From an uncultured Alphaproteobacteria bacterium (GTDB lineage: Bacteria > Pseudomonadota > Alphaproteobacteria > Caulobacterales > Hyphomonadaceae), in NCBI GenBank assembly GCA_903842595.1, contig CAIMMO010000030.1, positions 1 to 62,867 on the forward strand: a stretch of DNA of 62,867 nt, given 5' to 3'. Of the stretch, positions 16,674 through 25,196 are shown in pieces (position 1 is the stretch's first letter; every line of letters begins with the position of its first letter). The translations under genes were made by a program, and so were the position numbers. Below the pieces are notes generated by a model that saw only the letters and a program-made list of their open reading frames with translations, searched no databases and had not been told where the DNA came from.

Positions 16674-19198
16674 GAGAAGCGCACCGATATGTCCTGACGG
16701 GTGAGGCCGCCATGTCCGCGGCGCTGGCGGGCGGCAAGGGCGCTGCACTGGCGAAGCTGGCTGCAAGCCTTCCTGTGCCGGCATTCTTCGTGATCGCAGC
16801 GGAGGCTTTCGATCAGGAAGGTCTGAAGGTCGATGCGCGGGAAGACGTGAATCGGGGGTTAGCGGCGCTCGCTTCACAAGGCGGGGCAGGGCGGCTGGCT
16901 GTACGCTCGTCGGGGCGTGAGGAAGATGGCGCGGCATCGGCGCATGCGGGTCAGTTCAAGACGGAGCTCAATGTGGCGCCGGACGATGTGGCGGCGGCGG
17001 CACATCGGGTGTGGCGGTCGGGGTTCAGCGAGACACTGGCGCAGTATCGCCGGGCGCATGGACTTTCGGGCGAGCCGCAGCCGCCTGCTGTTGTGGTTCA
17101 GGTGATGGTTGAAGCACGTGTGGCGGGCGTGGCGTTTTCGGCCGATCCTGTGTCGGGCGATCGCAGCGTGGTGGTAATCAGCGCGATTGCGGGGCTGGCC
17201 GACAGGCTGGTCGGCGGAGAGGCAGATGGCGACAGCTATCGGATCGGCGCTGACGGGGTGACGCTCGAGGCGGAGCTGGTTGGCGACACGCCGGTGCTGG
17301 GCCAGGCTGAGCGCGTAGAAGTAGCAGCGATGGCGCGGCGGGCGGCCACGCATTTTGGGTCGCCGCAGGATATCGAGTGGGCGTTCGATGCGCGTGGGCT
17401 GCATATGTTGCAGTCGCGGCCGATAACGACGCTGGGGCGCGTTGAGAGAGATCCCCTCCTGTCCTCCCCCGTGCAGATGGAGGAACCGCGTGGGCAGAGC
17501 GCGGAAGAGCTGACCATCTGGGACAACTCCAACATCGTCGAGAGTTATCCGGGTGTCACATCGCCACTGACGTTCTCGTTTGCGCGATATGTCTACAGCC
17601 ATGTGTACCAAGCGTTCTCGCGCCTGATGGGTGTGCCTGCGGCCGATGTGGATGAGCATCGGGCAGTTTTCGAGAACATGCTCGGGCGTGTGGATGGGCG
17701 GGTCTACTACAACCTGCTGAACTGGTATCGCGCGCTGGCACTGTTTCCGGGGTTCAAGGCGAACCGGAAATTCATGGAAGGCATGATGGGCCTCTCCGAG
17801 GCGCTGCCGGAGGAGATGGCAAGTCGCATCGCCCCGCCCTCGACGAGCGGATGGGAGCGGTTCGTCGACAATCTGAAGCTGGCGCGCGTGGGGCTGGCTC
17901 TGATCTGGCATGAGGTGCGTATAAAGGGGACCATACGTGAGTTCTACGCACGGCTGAATGAGGCGCTGGCGAAACCTGACGGCGAGATCGATGCGATGCA
18001 GCCGACGCAGCTGGCCGCGGAGTACCGGTTGCTGGAGCGGCGGCTGCTGGCGAAGTGGGATGCGCCGCTGGTCAACGACTTCCTCTGCATGATCGCGTTC
18101 GGCGCGGCGCAGAAGTCGATGACGAAATGGGCGGGCGATGAGGGGGTCGCCTATCTGTCGGCGACCCTTATGGGTCAAGGCGACATTGTTTCGGCTGAGC
18201 CAGCGAAGATGATCCGCGCGATGGGCGCGATGGTTCGCGATCGGCCGGACGTCGTGGCGCGCTTTGCGGCAGGCGACCGGAAAGCGGTCGATGCGGCGCC
18301 GGAACTGAGGGCCGCGTTCGATCGCTATATCGGAAGATTCGGCGACAGGTGTACGCAGGAACTGAAGCTTGAGAGCCGGACGCTGCATGAAGACCCAACG
18401 CAGGTGCTGATGGCTGTGGCGGCTGCGGCGCCGGCGCGTGGAGCGGAGGCTGTCCAGGAGCCAAAGCAGGACCTGCATGTGTTCATCCCCGATTTCGGCA
18501 AGCGTATGCTGGCGCGCTGGCTGGTCGACTGGGCAAGGGCGCGGGTGCGGGATCGGGAGAATTTGCGGTTCGAGCGGACGCGGCTGTTCGGGCGGGTAAG
18601 GCGCATCTTCCTTGCCCTCGGGGCGCGGCTGCGTGCGGCTGGCGCGCTGGAGCAGCCGCGCGATGTCTTCAATCTCACGGTGGAGGAGCTGCTGGGCGCT
18701 GTTGAGGGCGCCGGCATCACGCAAGACCTCAAGGCGCTGGCGCGTCTGCGGGCAGCGGAGCATGCGGGGCAGATTGCTCGGCCTGACCCGCCGGAGCGGT
18801 TCAGCGTGTCGGGGGCGCATGTGACGGGCGTGGCTGGTCTGACTGCGCAGGCGGTTGTGGCTGGCGAAGACGGTGAGACGCGCAAGGGGCTCGGGTGCTG
18901 CAAGGGCGTGGTGACGGCGAAGGTGCGCGTGATCGATGACCCGCGCGTCGAGGCGTTGGGTGCGGGTGAGATCCTGGTTGCGCGACATACCGACCCGGGC
19001 TGGATCGCGGTGTTTGCCAATGCGGCCGGCGTGGTCGCAGAGCGCGGCTCCCTGCTCTCGCACTCGGCCATTGTCGCTCGGGAGATGGGGGTGCCGTGCG
19101 TGGTGTCGCTCAAGGGCGTGACGCAGTGGTTGAAGACGGGCGATACGGTGCGGCTTGACGGAGGGGCAGGTACGGTTGAGCGGGTGAGCAGGAGTTAG
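16670..19198 (+). CDS. Dikinase-type phosphotransferase with PEP-synthase-like domains
   Basis: An 842-residue protein. Residues 1-260 form the ATP-grasp domain of PEP synthase/PPDK (GGKGAALAKLA, RLAVRSSGREEDG, GVAFSADPVSGD and MLQSRPITTL). A long helical middle region (about 280-740) follows. The C-terminal swivelling domain carries the phosphohistidine motif ERGSLLSHSAIVARE with H798. The PEP/pyruvate-binding TIM barrel of true PEP synthase is absent. This order matches rifampin-phosphotransferase-type dikinases, which phosphorylate a small molecule while splitting ATP to AMP and phosphate. The substrate here is probably the operon's intermediate. Start GTG overlaps the UbiA stop. Confidence 0.85.
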   Translation: MREAHRYVLTGEAAMSAALAGGKGAALAKLAASLPVPAFFVIAAEAFDQEGLKVDAREDVNRGLAALASQGGAGRLAVRSSGREEDGAASAHAGQFKTELNVAPDDVAAAAHRVWRSGFSETLAQYRRAHGLSGEPQPPAVVVQVMVEARVAGVAFSADPVSGDRSVVVISAIAGLADRLVGGEADGDSYRIGADGVTLEAELVGDTPVLGQAERVEVAAMARRAATHFGSPQDIEWAFDARGLHMLQSRPITTLGRVERDPLLSSPVQMEEPRGQSAEELTIWDNSNIVESYPGVTSPLTFSFARYVYSHVYQAFSRLMGVPAADVDEHRAVFENMLGRVDGRVYYNLLNWYRALALFPGFKANRKFMEGMMGLSEALPEEMASRIAPPSTSGWERFVDNLKLARVGLALIWHEVRIKGTIREFYARLNEALAKPDGEIDAMQPTQLAAEYRLLERRLLAKWDAPLVNDFLCMIAFGAAQKSMTKWAGDEGVAYLSATLMGQGDIVSAEPAKMIRAMGAMVRDRPDVVARFAAGDRKAVDAAPELRAAFDRYIGRFGDRCTQELKLESRTLHEDPTQVLMAVAAAAPARGAEAVQEPKQDLHVFIPDFGKRMLARWLVDWARARVRDRENLRFERTRLFGRVRRIFLALGARLRAAGALEQPRDVFNLTVEELLGAVEGAGITQDLKALARLRAAEHAGQIARPDPPERFSVSGAHVTGVAGLTAQAVVAGEDGETRKGLGCCKGVVTAKVRVIDDPRVEALGAGEILVARHTDPGWIAVFANAAGVVAERGSLLSHSAIVAREMGVPCVVSLKGVTQWLKTGDTVRLDGGAGTVERVSRS

Positions 19199-19200
19199 CG

Positions 19201-20298
19201 ATGGCAGAGACCGATATCGCAAAGCGCGCGAGCTTCGACATCATCCGCTACGCGCAGGCGTGGGAGGACGCGGACATCCTGTGCGCAGCATTGCGGCCCG
19301 GGCCGAACGACACAGTCGTGTCGATCGCCTCAGCGGGCGACAATGCGCTGGCGCTGCTGGCGGAGGGGGCCGAGCGGGTCATTGCGGTGGACCTCAACCC
19401 CACGCAGCTGGCCTGCGTGCGTATGCGCATGGCGATGTACCGGACGCACAGCCATGAGGAGTTTCTCGAGCTGATGGGGTCGCGGCCTTCCGGGCGGCGG
19501 CGGCATCTGCTGGAGCATTCCGCAGCGCAGCTCTCGGATGAAGATCAGGCGTTCTGGGCAGCGATCAAGGAGGATGTGGCCACGTATGGCGTCGGAGGCG
19601 TCGGCAAGTTCGAGCGGTACTTCCGTACATTCCGTGAGTGGGTGCTGCCATTCGTGCACAACAAGGATACGATCGAGGCACTGCTGCGCCCGCGCGGAGC
19701 GCCGGAGCGCGACGCGTTCTACGACAAGAGCTGGAATATCTGGGGCTGGCGGACGCTGGTTAAGGTTTTCTTCTCGCGCTTCGTCATGGGGCGATTGGGG
19801 CGTGATCCTGCCTTCTTCGATCATGTGGAGGGCGGGCCGTCGGCGCAGGTGGCGCGGCTGACGCGCAAGGCGCTGGTGGAACAGGATCCGTCGATGAACC
19901 CTTACCTCCACTGGATCCTGAAGGGCTGCCATGGCGAGGCGTTGCCGCGTGCGCTGGAACTGGAGCGGTTCGAGACGATACGTGATCGGCTGGACAGGCT
20001 CGAGGTTCGGCTCTGCACTGTGGAGACACTCACCGAGGAAGGCGTGAAGGCGGATGCGTTCAACCTCTCCGACATCTTCGAGTACATGTCGCCGCAGGCG
20101 CATGAAGACGCCTATGCGAGTATTCTCGCGGCGGCTCGTCCAGGCGCGCGTATCGCCTACTGGAACATGATGGCGCCGCGGCGCGTGCCCGCTTCGCTGG
20201 CTGATCGTGTGACGACGGATGCTGCGCTGGAGGCGAAGCTGAAGCCGCTGGACAAGGCGTTCTTCTATTCAGATTTCGTGATTGAGACCGTGACGTGA
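19201..20298 (+). CDS. DUF3419 / BtaA-like protein
   Basis: A 365-residue Rossmann-fold protein of the DUF3419 family. BtaA, its best-known member, moves the 3-amino-3-carboxypropyl group of S-adenosylmethionine to diacylglycerol for betaine lipids. The SAM-binding-like pieces are VVSIASAGDNALALLAEG and VIAVDLNPTQLACVRMRM. C-terminal family features are FNLSDIFEYMS and IAYWNMMAPRRVP. The usual partner BtaB, an N-methyltransferase, is not present. It begins two bases after the previous stop with AGGAG upstream, and its end overlaps the next gene by 4 bases. Confidence 0.87.
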   Translation: MAETDIAKRASFDIIRYAQAWEDADILCAALRPGPNDTVVSIASAGDNALALLAEGAERVIAVDLNPTQLACVRMRMAMYRTHSHEEFLELMGSRPSGRRRHLLEHSAAQLSDEDQAFWAAIKEDVATYGVGGVGKFERYFRTFREWVLPFVHNKDTIEALLRPRGAPERDAFYDKSWNIWGWRTLVKVFFSRFVMGRLGRDPAFFDHVEGGPSAQVARLTRKALVEQDPSMNPYLHWILKGCHGEALPRALELERFETIRDRLDRLEVRLCTVETLTEEGVKADAFNLSDIFEYMSPQAHEDAYASILAAARPGARIAYWNMMAPRRVPASLADRVTTDAALEAKLKPLDKAFFYSDFVIETVT

Positions 20299-21632
20299 AC
20301 GAGGCGCTGCTGCTCAGCGCGGGGAAGATCGCGGGGTCTGTGATCCTGCTGGCAGGCGTGCTGTGGAGCGTGTCGCGGCTGGCGAAGCTGGCGCGACTTG
20401 ATCCTGAGGTCGGGCGCAAGCTGGTGCATATCAGCCTCGGCCTCTACTGCCTCACCTTTCCATACGTGTTCGACGAGCCCTGGGAAGTTGGCGCGACGTG
20501 TGCGCTGGCCCTGCTCGTTTTCGTGGCTGCGCGTGGGGTGGCGCGTCAGAGCCTTGGCGGCGGGCTGCATGCGGTGGCGCGCAAGTCGTATGGCGAGCTG
20601 CTGTTTGCGGTCGCTGTGGCGCTGTTGTTCTGGCTGAAGGACGGACACTTCATCTCGACGACGATGCACCAGAAGGCGCCGCCGGGAGACATTCTCTACA
20701 TCCTACCGATCCTGGTGCTGACGCTGTGCGACGCTGCGAGCGCGCTGGTCGGCTCCCGTTATGGGCGGCGGATGTTTGATGTCGAGGACGGCAAGAAGAG
20801 CCTCGAGGGTGTTGTCGCATTCGCCATGACCGCCTGGCTGCTCTCGCTGATCGCGTTCCTGATGTTGACGGATATCGGGCGCGGCGAGGCGGTTCTCCTG
20901 GCCTTCATCACAGCGGTTTTCGGTGCGTTGCTTGAAGCGGCCAGCTGGCGTGGGCTGGACAATCTGTTCATCCCGCTGGGCCTCTACTTCCTGCTCTCCA
21001 ACCTGCTCTACATGGGCGCCGCCGGGCTGGCGGCGCTGGCCACGATGTTTCTCCTGCTGCTGATCGCGCTGCTGGTGGTTGCGCGACATCGGCCGGGCGA
21101 GGAGCGGCATTTCCTCGCCGTGGGGTCGACGCTGTTCTTCTGCATTGCGATCTTCGCGGAGCCGACAAGCGTCGTGACCCCGGCCGTTGCGGTTGCGACC
21201 TACATTGCCGCGCTGCGTATCCGCAAGCCGGACAGACCGCCCCATGATGCCCTGAACCTGCTTGTCGTGGTGACGGCGATTGCGCTGTTGTATTTTGTCG
21301 TGAGTCATGTGGCGCGCATGGATACGATCCACGGCTTCAATCTCTCTTTCGCAGGATTGGCGGCGGGTATCGCCGCGCGCTTTGCAAGGAGCGTCTGGCC
21401 AGCCGCGGTTGCGGTTGTGATTGCCTGGGGCGCCATGTCGATCCGCACTTACTGGGCGGAGGCGCAAAGCGAGCAGGCACTTCTGTTTACGCTGGTTGGG
21501 CTTTTCGGCATTGTTGGCATCGCACTGGTTGGATGGTTCCTGCGGCGCCGGGACTATGATCGGCCTTGGCTGGTGCTTGGTGGTGTGTGCATGTTTGTGG
21601 GTCTGATCGTTTTGCCGCTGTCGCCGCCATGA
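20295..21632 (+). CDS. CTP-dependent polyprenol/phytol kinase-like membrane protein
   Basis: A 445-residue protein with about 12 membrane helices. The N-terminal piece VGRKLVHISLGLY and the later signature LCDAASALVGSRYGRR followed by KKSLEGVVAF are those of the dolichol kinase/phytol kinase (VTE5)/yeast DGK1 group, related to CDP-diacylglycerol synthases. These enzymes use CTP to phosphorylate lipid alcohols. The second half (about 230-445) is an additional set of helices without recognised function, making the protein longer than typical phytol kinases. Start GTG overlaps the DUF3419 stop. Confidence 0.83.
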   Translation: MNEALLLSAGKIAGSVILLAGVLWSVSRLAKLARLDPEVGRKLVHISLGLYCLTFPYVFDEPWEVGATCALALLVFVAARGVARQSLGGGLHAVARKSYGELLFAVAVALLFWLKDGHFISTTMHQKAPPGDILYILPILVLTLCDAASALVGSRYGRRMFDVEDGKKSLEGVVAFAMTAWLLSLIAFLMLTDIGRGEAVLLAFITAVFGALLEAASWRGLDNLFIPLGLYFLLSNLLYMGAAGLAALATMFLLLLIALLVVARHRPGEERHFLAVGSTLFFCIAIFAEPTSVVTPAVAVATYIAALRIRKPDRPPHDALNLLVVVTAIALLYFVVSHVARMDTIHGFNLSFAGLAAGIAARFARSVWPAAVAVVIAWGAMSIRTYWAEAQSEQALLFTLVGLFGIVGIALVGWFLRRRDYDRPWLVLGGVCMFVGLIVLPLSPP

Positions 21633-22462
21633 CAGAGTCGTTCGAGGTGCATGGCGCCAGGCTCAGAATCTTCCGCGACGCCCCATCGCTGGAGGGCTTG
21701 CGTACAGCAGCGCTCGGAGATTTCAGCTGCGAGGCTGCGCAAGCAGGAGCGCGGGCAATCCGCGAGGCGATGGTGGTGCTGAAGGCCGAGGGCTTTGGTG
21801 CTGTGCTTGGGCCGATGGATGAGAATACCTGGGGCAAGCATCGGCTTGTGGTCGAGAGTGATGGGCGTGCGCCATTCCTGATGGAGCCATCAAACCCCGC
21901 ACACTATGTGGAAGCGTTCGAGCAGTCGGGGCTTTCGGTGGTGTCGCGATATGTGTCGGCAGTTCGGCCGGCGGATGTGCCCGCAAGTACAACGACGGCG
22001 CCTGCTGGGCTGCGCGTGTGCAATTTCGATCCGTCGCGGGCCGAACAGGATTTGGCGCGCATTCATGCCCTGTCGCTGGCGGCGTTCGCCGAGAACCGCT
22101 TCTATCAGCCAATCGCGCTCGAAGACTTTCTGGCGAGCTATCGGCCTGTCTTGCCAGCGGTCGACCCCGGGCTGGTCCTGCTGCTTGAGGATAAGGCGGG
22201 CGAGCTGAAGGGGTTTCTCTTTGCCGTGCCCAATCTTGCAGAGGGGCCGCGGACGAAGACGGTGATCCTCAAGACGTACGCATCGCGCGTGAAGGGTGGC
22301 GGGTCGATGATGGCCAATGCGTTTCACGCGCGGGCGCAGGCGCGGGGGTTTGCGGAGGTGATTCACGCGCTGATGCACGAGAGCAATCTTTCGTTGACGC
22401 ACAGCGACAGGACGGGCGGCAAGGTGTTCCGACGCTATGCGCTCTGGGGCGGGCGGCTTTGA
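21629..22462 (+). CDS. GNAT-like acyltransferase
   Basis: A 277-residue protein with the look of a tandem GNAT fold. The N-terminal half includes GPMDENTWGKHRLVVES and PFLMEPSNPAHYVEAFEQSG. The C-terminal half includes LLLEDKAGELKGFLFAVPN and ends with RTGGKVFRRYALWG. Proteins of this type transfer acetyl or longer acyl groups to amines or amino acids. The canonical acetyl-CoA loop is not obvious, so the donor could be acyl-ACP or acyl-CoA. The ATG overlaps the preceding stop (ATGA), excluding the longer frame that starts at 21566. Confidence 0.75.
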   Translation: MTESFEVHGARLRIFRDAPSLEGLRTAALGDFSCEAAQAGARAIREAMVVLKAEGFGAVLGPMDENTWGKHRLVVESDGRAPFLMEPSNPAHYVEAFEQSGLSVVSRYVSAVRPADVPASTTTAPAGLRVCNFDPSRAEQDLARIHALSLAAFAENRFYQPIALEDFLASYRPVLPAVDPGLVLLLEDKAGELKGFLFAVPNLAEGPRTKTVILKTYASRVKGGGSMMANAFHARAQARGFAEVIHALMHESNLSLTHSDRTGGKVFRRYALWGGRL

Positions 22463-23874
22463 ATCTCGTCGAGACGTTTCTCGTGCAGGCGGAAGCGCAG
22501 CCAGATGCCGTGGCGATCATCGCGGCCGACGGGTCGTCGACGACCTATGCGCAGCTCGCACGGGCGTCCGCGGTCCGGGCCTTTGCGTACGGACGCGCCG
22601 GTGTCGGCGCGGGAGATGTTGTGCTTATCGCGCGTGGCGTCTCGGTTGAGCTTTACGAGACATTGCTGGCGGTTTTTCGGCTCGGCGCGGTTGCGATGTT
22701 TCCGGAGCCAGCGGCGGGGCTGAAGGGCTTGCGCGTCGCGGTCGAGATGGTGCGACCGAAGGCGATTGCAACAACGGGTATCGGGCATCTGGTGCGCATG
22801 CTGTTTCCGGAATTGCGGCAGCTGACGGTGCTGCCCGATTTCGATGATGATGCGGTGGCGCGTGATCCGCTGGCGCATCTGCCAGGGGATGCGCCTGCCC
22901 TGATCACCTTCACATCGGGATCGACCGGGCGACCGAAGGGTATCGTTCGCTCGGCGGACTTCCTGATGCTGCAGCATCGGTTGCTGGAAGACCTGCGGCG
23001 GACAAAGCCTGGCGATGTGGATTTGATCTCGCTGCCGGTGTTCATCCTGTCGAACTTTGCAGCTGGCGCGACGAGCGTTATCCCGGCTGGCAAGCTGACG
23101 CGGCCGGCCAGGCTGGATGGTGAAAAGTTGCGCCATCAGGTCAGGCAGCATCGCGTGAACAGGATTGTAGCTCCGCCGGCCGTTGTCGCGCGGATTGTCG
23201 AGGGAGCAGCCCCGATGGCGCAGCTCGAGGCGATCTTCACGGGCGGCGGGCCGGTCTATCCCAACCTGCTCCGTGCGGCGGCCAAGGCTGCCCCGCGGGC
23301 GGCGATCCATGCGGTGTACGGATCGACGGAAGCCGAACCGATTGCACATCTGGAGCTGAAAGACATTTCAGAGGCCGACTGGCGCGCGATGGCGGAGGGC
23401 GCCGGGCTGCTGGCTGGCAAGCCGATCGCCGAAATCGAGATCGAACTGCGCGACCATGAAGTGTTCGTCGCGGGCGCGCACGTGAACCGCGGGTATCTTG
23501 ATCCAGCGGATGATATCTCGACCAAGTCGGTGCGCGATGAGGTGCTCTGGCATCGCACTGGCGATGCCGCGCGGATCGATGAACGTGGACGATTGTGGCT
23601 GCTGGGGCGGCGCGAAGCGGCAAGCGCTGAGCTGTTTCCGTTTGCGGTAGAGACGGCGGCGCTGAGCTGGCCCGGCGTGCAGCAGGCCGCGCTGCTGGCG
23701 GATGAAGGGCGGCCACGGCTGGCGCTGGCGGGAGATGGGTTGAACGCTACGGATCTGTCGGCGCGGGCGAACGTGCTGGGCGATATCGCAGTCGTGCTCG
23801 TGAAAGAGGTGCCGATGGACAAGCGGCACAACTCCAAGGCCGACTATGCGCGGCTCAGGAAGATTCTGTCGTGA
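22459..23874 (+). CDS. AMP-forming acyl/acid ligase, OleC-like
   Basis: A 471-residue member of the ANL superfamily that activates a carboxylic acid as acyl-AMP. Core motifs: ITFTSGSTGRPKGIV (A3), AVYGSTEAEPIA (A5), LWHRTGDAARI and LWLLGRREA (A7/A8), and a C-terminal lysine in DKRHNSKADY. The ending resembles OleC-type beta-lactone synthetases and some fatty-acyl ligases, so activation followed by cyclisation or CoA transfer are both possible. It is shorter than the usual 500-560 residues. The start codon is TTG overlapping the previous stop (TTGA), the only TTG start in the operon. Confidence 0.87.
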   Translation: MNLVETFLVQAEAQPDAVAIIAADGSSTTYAQLARASAVRAFAYGRAGVGAGDVVLIARGVSVELYETLLAVFRLGAVAMFPEPAAGLKGLRVAVEMVRPKAIATTGIGHLVRMLFPELRQLTVLPDFDDDAVARDPLAHLPGDAPALITFTSGSTGRPKGIVRSADFLMLQHRLLEDLRRTKPGDVDLISLPVFILSNFAAGATSVIPAGKLTRPARLDGEKLRHQVRQHRVNRIVAPPAVVARIVEGAAPMAQLEAIFTGGGPVYPNLLRAAAKAAPRAAIHAVYGSTEAEPIAHLELKDISEADWRAMAEGAGLLAGKPIAEIEIELRDHEVFVAGAHVNRGYLDPADDISTKSVRDEVLWHRTGDAARIDERGRLWLLGRREAASAELFPFAVETAALSWPGVQQAALLADEGRPRLALAGDGLNATDLSARANVLGDIAVVLVKEVPMDKRHNSKADYARLRKILS

Positions 23875-24293
23875 GATGGCTCGCTCAGATGGCGGGTGCG
23901 TGGGCGACGCAGATGAATGCCGCCGATCGCGTGCGCGTTGGTCTGGCCTGGGGGTTCGTGTTCGGGTGTGTGTCGCATTTCGGATGGCTGTGGGCGAACG
24001 GAAGCTTGCTGTATCACGGTCCGGCGCCGGCCTGGGCTGTGTGGTTCTGGTTTGCCGTATGCGCCGTGGACCTCATGGTATTCTGGCTGATGCTGGCGCA
24101 TCCGCGCGCGGGCGTGGCGCTGGGTGTGGCGACGATGGCGACGACGCTGGTCGTCAACTGGACTCAGTTTCCGACATTCGCGTACGGCTTCAACTGGGTG
24201 TTGATCGGGCTGACAGTATTCGGCGTGTTCGTGTTCGCCACTGCGCCCTGGCTGTGGCGCGCGTCGCAGTGGCGGCTCAGCCAGACGTCCTGA
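23871..24293 (+). CDS. Small membrane protein at operon end
   Basis: A 140-residue protein with about four membrane helices (near 23-44, 53-74, 80-98 and 106-127). It has no recognised domain. It starts with GTG overlapping the ligase stop, so it is the last member of the coupled operon. Its 3' end overlaps the convergent carbonic anhydrase gene by 17 bases. It may be a scaffold or membrane subunit for the pathway; this is inference from position only. Confidence 0.7.
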   Translation: MRWLAQMAGAWATQMNAADRVRVGLAWGFVFGCVSHFGWLWANGSLLYHGPAPAWAVWFWFAVCAVDLMVFWLMLAHPRAGVALGVATMATTLVVNWTQFPTFAYGFNWVLIGLTVFGVFVFATAPWLWRASQWRLSQTS

Positions 24294-25107
24294 GGATGAA
24301 GCGGCGGTTGAGCGGCTGAATGGGGCGCGCATTCATGGGAAAGAGCTGGGCGAAGGCAGCGAGCTGACTTGGCGAGGCCGTGATCGGCGTGGACATCACC
24401 GTCCAGTGCACCGTCTCGGAGCAAGGTGGCGTCGTAAGGGAGCCTTCGTAGCGATAGAGGCTGGAGCCCTCCGGCAGGAAGGCGTCGAGATTGATCTCGC
24501 CGGCGGCTTCGGCTGTCCCCTCTTTCGCCGGCGCGACGGCCCAGATCGGATTGAGCGACGGATTGACCGCGCCGCCGTCGACCATGACGCCGATCACAGC
24601 GAGAGCTCCGTCGGGGGAGGCATGGACGAAGTGGATTTCGAGTGGAAAGGACTTGCCGTCGATCGTGTGTTCGGACGGATGGTGGAAGTGGAACTGCTTG
24701 AGGGCGTAGTCCTTGCCATCGAGCTGGAGGCTGCCTGGGCTGGTGATATTGACCTGCAGCGTGTGGCCGTTGTTGACGACCTGAGCGCCGTTCGCCGGCG
24801 ACCAGCGTGCGACCGGCACGTCTAGGCTGGCGGTCAGCGGGCGTGTGAGATCGATGGGCGATTGTTGGCCGCCGATGGCGCAGGGCTTGTTCTCGGGGGC
24901 GAGCTCGCCCCAGCGGTCGGGCCCACCCTCGCCACCATAGCTCCAATGCGCAGTGTGAGGTGCTGACTTTGTGTCGGAAACGCTCGATGCAGTGGGCCCC
25001 ACGGGCGGCGTCGCGTGCTCTTCATCAGGGGGCGCGGAGAACGCAGCCGTCACACCCGCCATTGCGAGGGCGCTGAGCAGGAGCGATGCGCGGATCGAGA
25101 CGGTCAT
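24277..25107 (-). CDS. Alpha-type carbonic anhydrase, exported
   Basis: A 276-residue periplasmic enzyme that interconverts CO2 and bicarbonate. It has a signal peptide (residues 1-25), then the alpha-CA domain with HWSYGGEGGPDRWGEL and GGQQSPIDL. The zinc ligands are HFHHPSEH (two His of the HFH triad) and EIHFVH (third His), and the later signature is SLTTPPCSETVHW. The length is normal for bacterial alpha-CAs. It is divergent from the helicase gene and convergent with the large operon. Its link to either is not evident. Confidence 0.95.
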   Translation of the reverse strand: MTVSIRASLLLSALAMAGVTAAFSAPPDEEHATPPVGPTASSVSDTKSAPHTAHWSYGGEGGPDRWGELAPENKPCAIGGQQSPIDLTRPLTASLDVPVARWSPANGAQVVNNGHTLQVNITSPGSLQLDGKDYALKQFHFHHPSEHTIDGKSFPLEIHFVHASPDGALAVIGVMVDGGAVNPSLNPIWAVAPAKEGTAEAAGEINLDAFLPEGSSLYRYEGSLTTPPCSETVHWTVMSTPITASPSQLAAFAQLFPMNARPIQPLNRRFILRTSG

Positions 25108-25140
25108 GAGGAAGGATGTTGCGCCGACATGGCTATCAAA

Positions 25141-25171
25141 AGGTTAAAGACCGGGCAGGGCGCCTTAACCT
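25141..25171. promoter_or_regulatory. Inverted repeat between carbonic anhydrase and helicase genes
   Basis: AGGTTAA (25141-25147) and TTAACCT (25165-25171) are perfect 7-base inverted arms with a 17-base spacer, 26 bases before the helicase start and 33 after the divergent carbonic anhydrase start. This position suits an operator. The alphaproteobacterial LexA box (GTTC-N7-GTTC) was looked for and is not present with the right spacing. Confidence 0.35.
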
Positions 25172-25196
25172 GTTCTGTCGCCGGGCCTATGTTCGG

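Noticed and set aside
16670..19198. Calling the protein phosphoenolpyruvate synthase.
   Set aside because: The PEP/pyruvate-binding barrel that follows the His domain in true PEP synthase is missing.
16874..19222. A 782-codon minus-strand frame opposite the dikinase-type gene.
   Set aside because: Arg/His/Pro-rich, no domain, and opposite a gene with intact motifs.
25173..25194. Two GTTC words before the helicase start, considered as a LexA box.
   Set aside because: The alphaproteobacterial LexA site needs a 7-base spacer; here it is 14.
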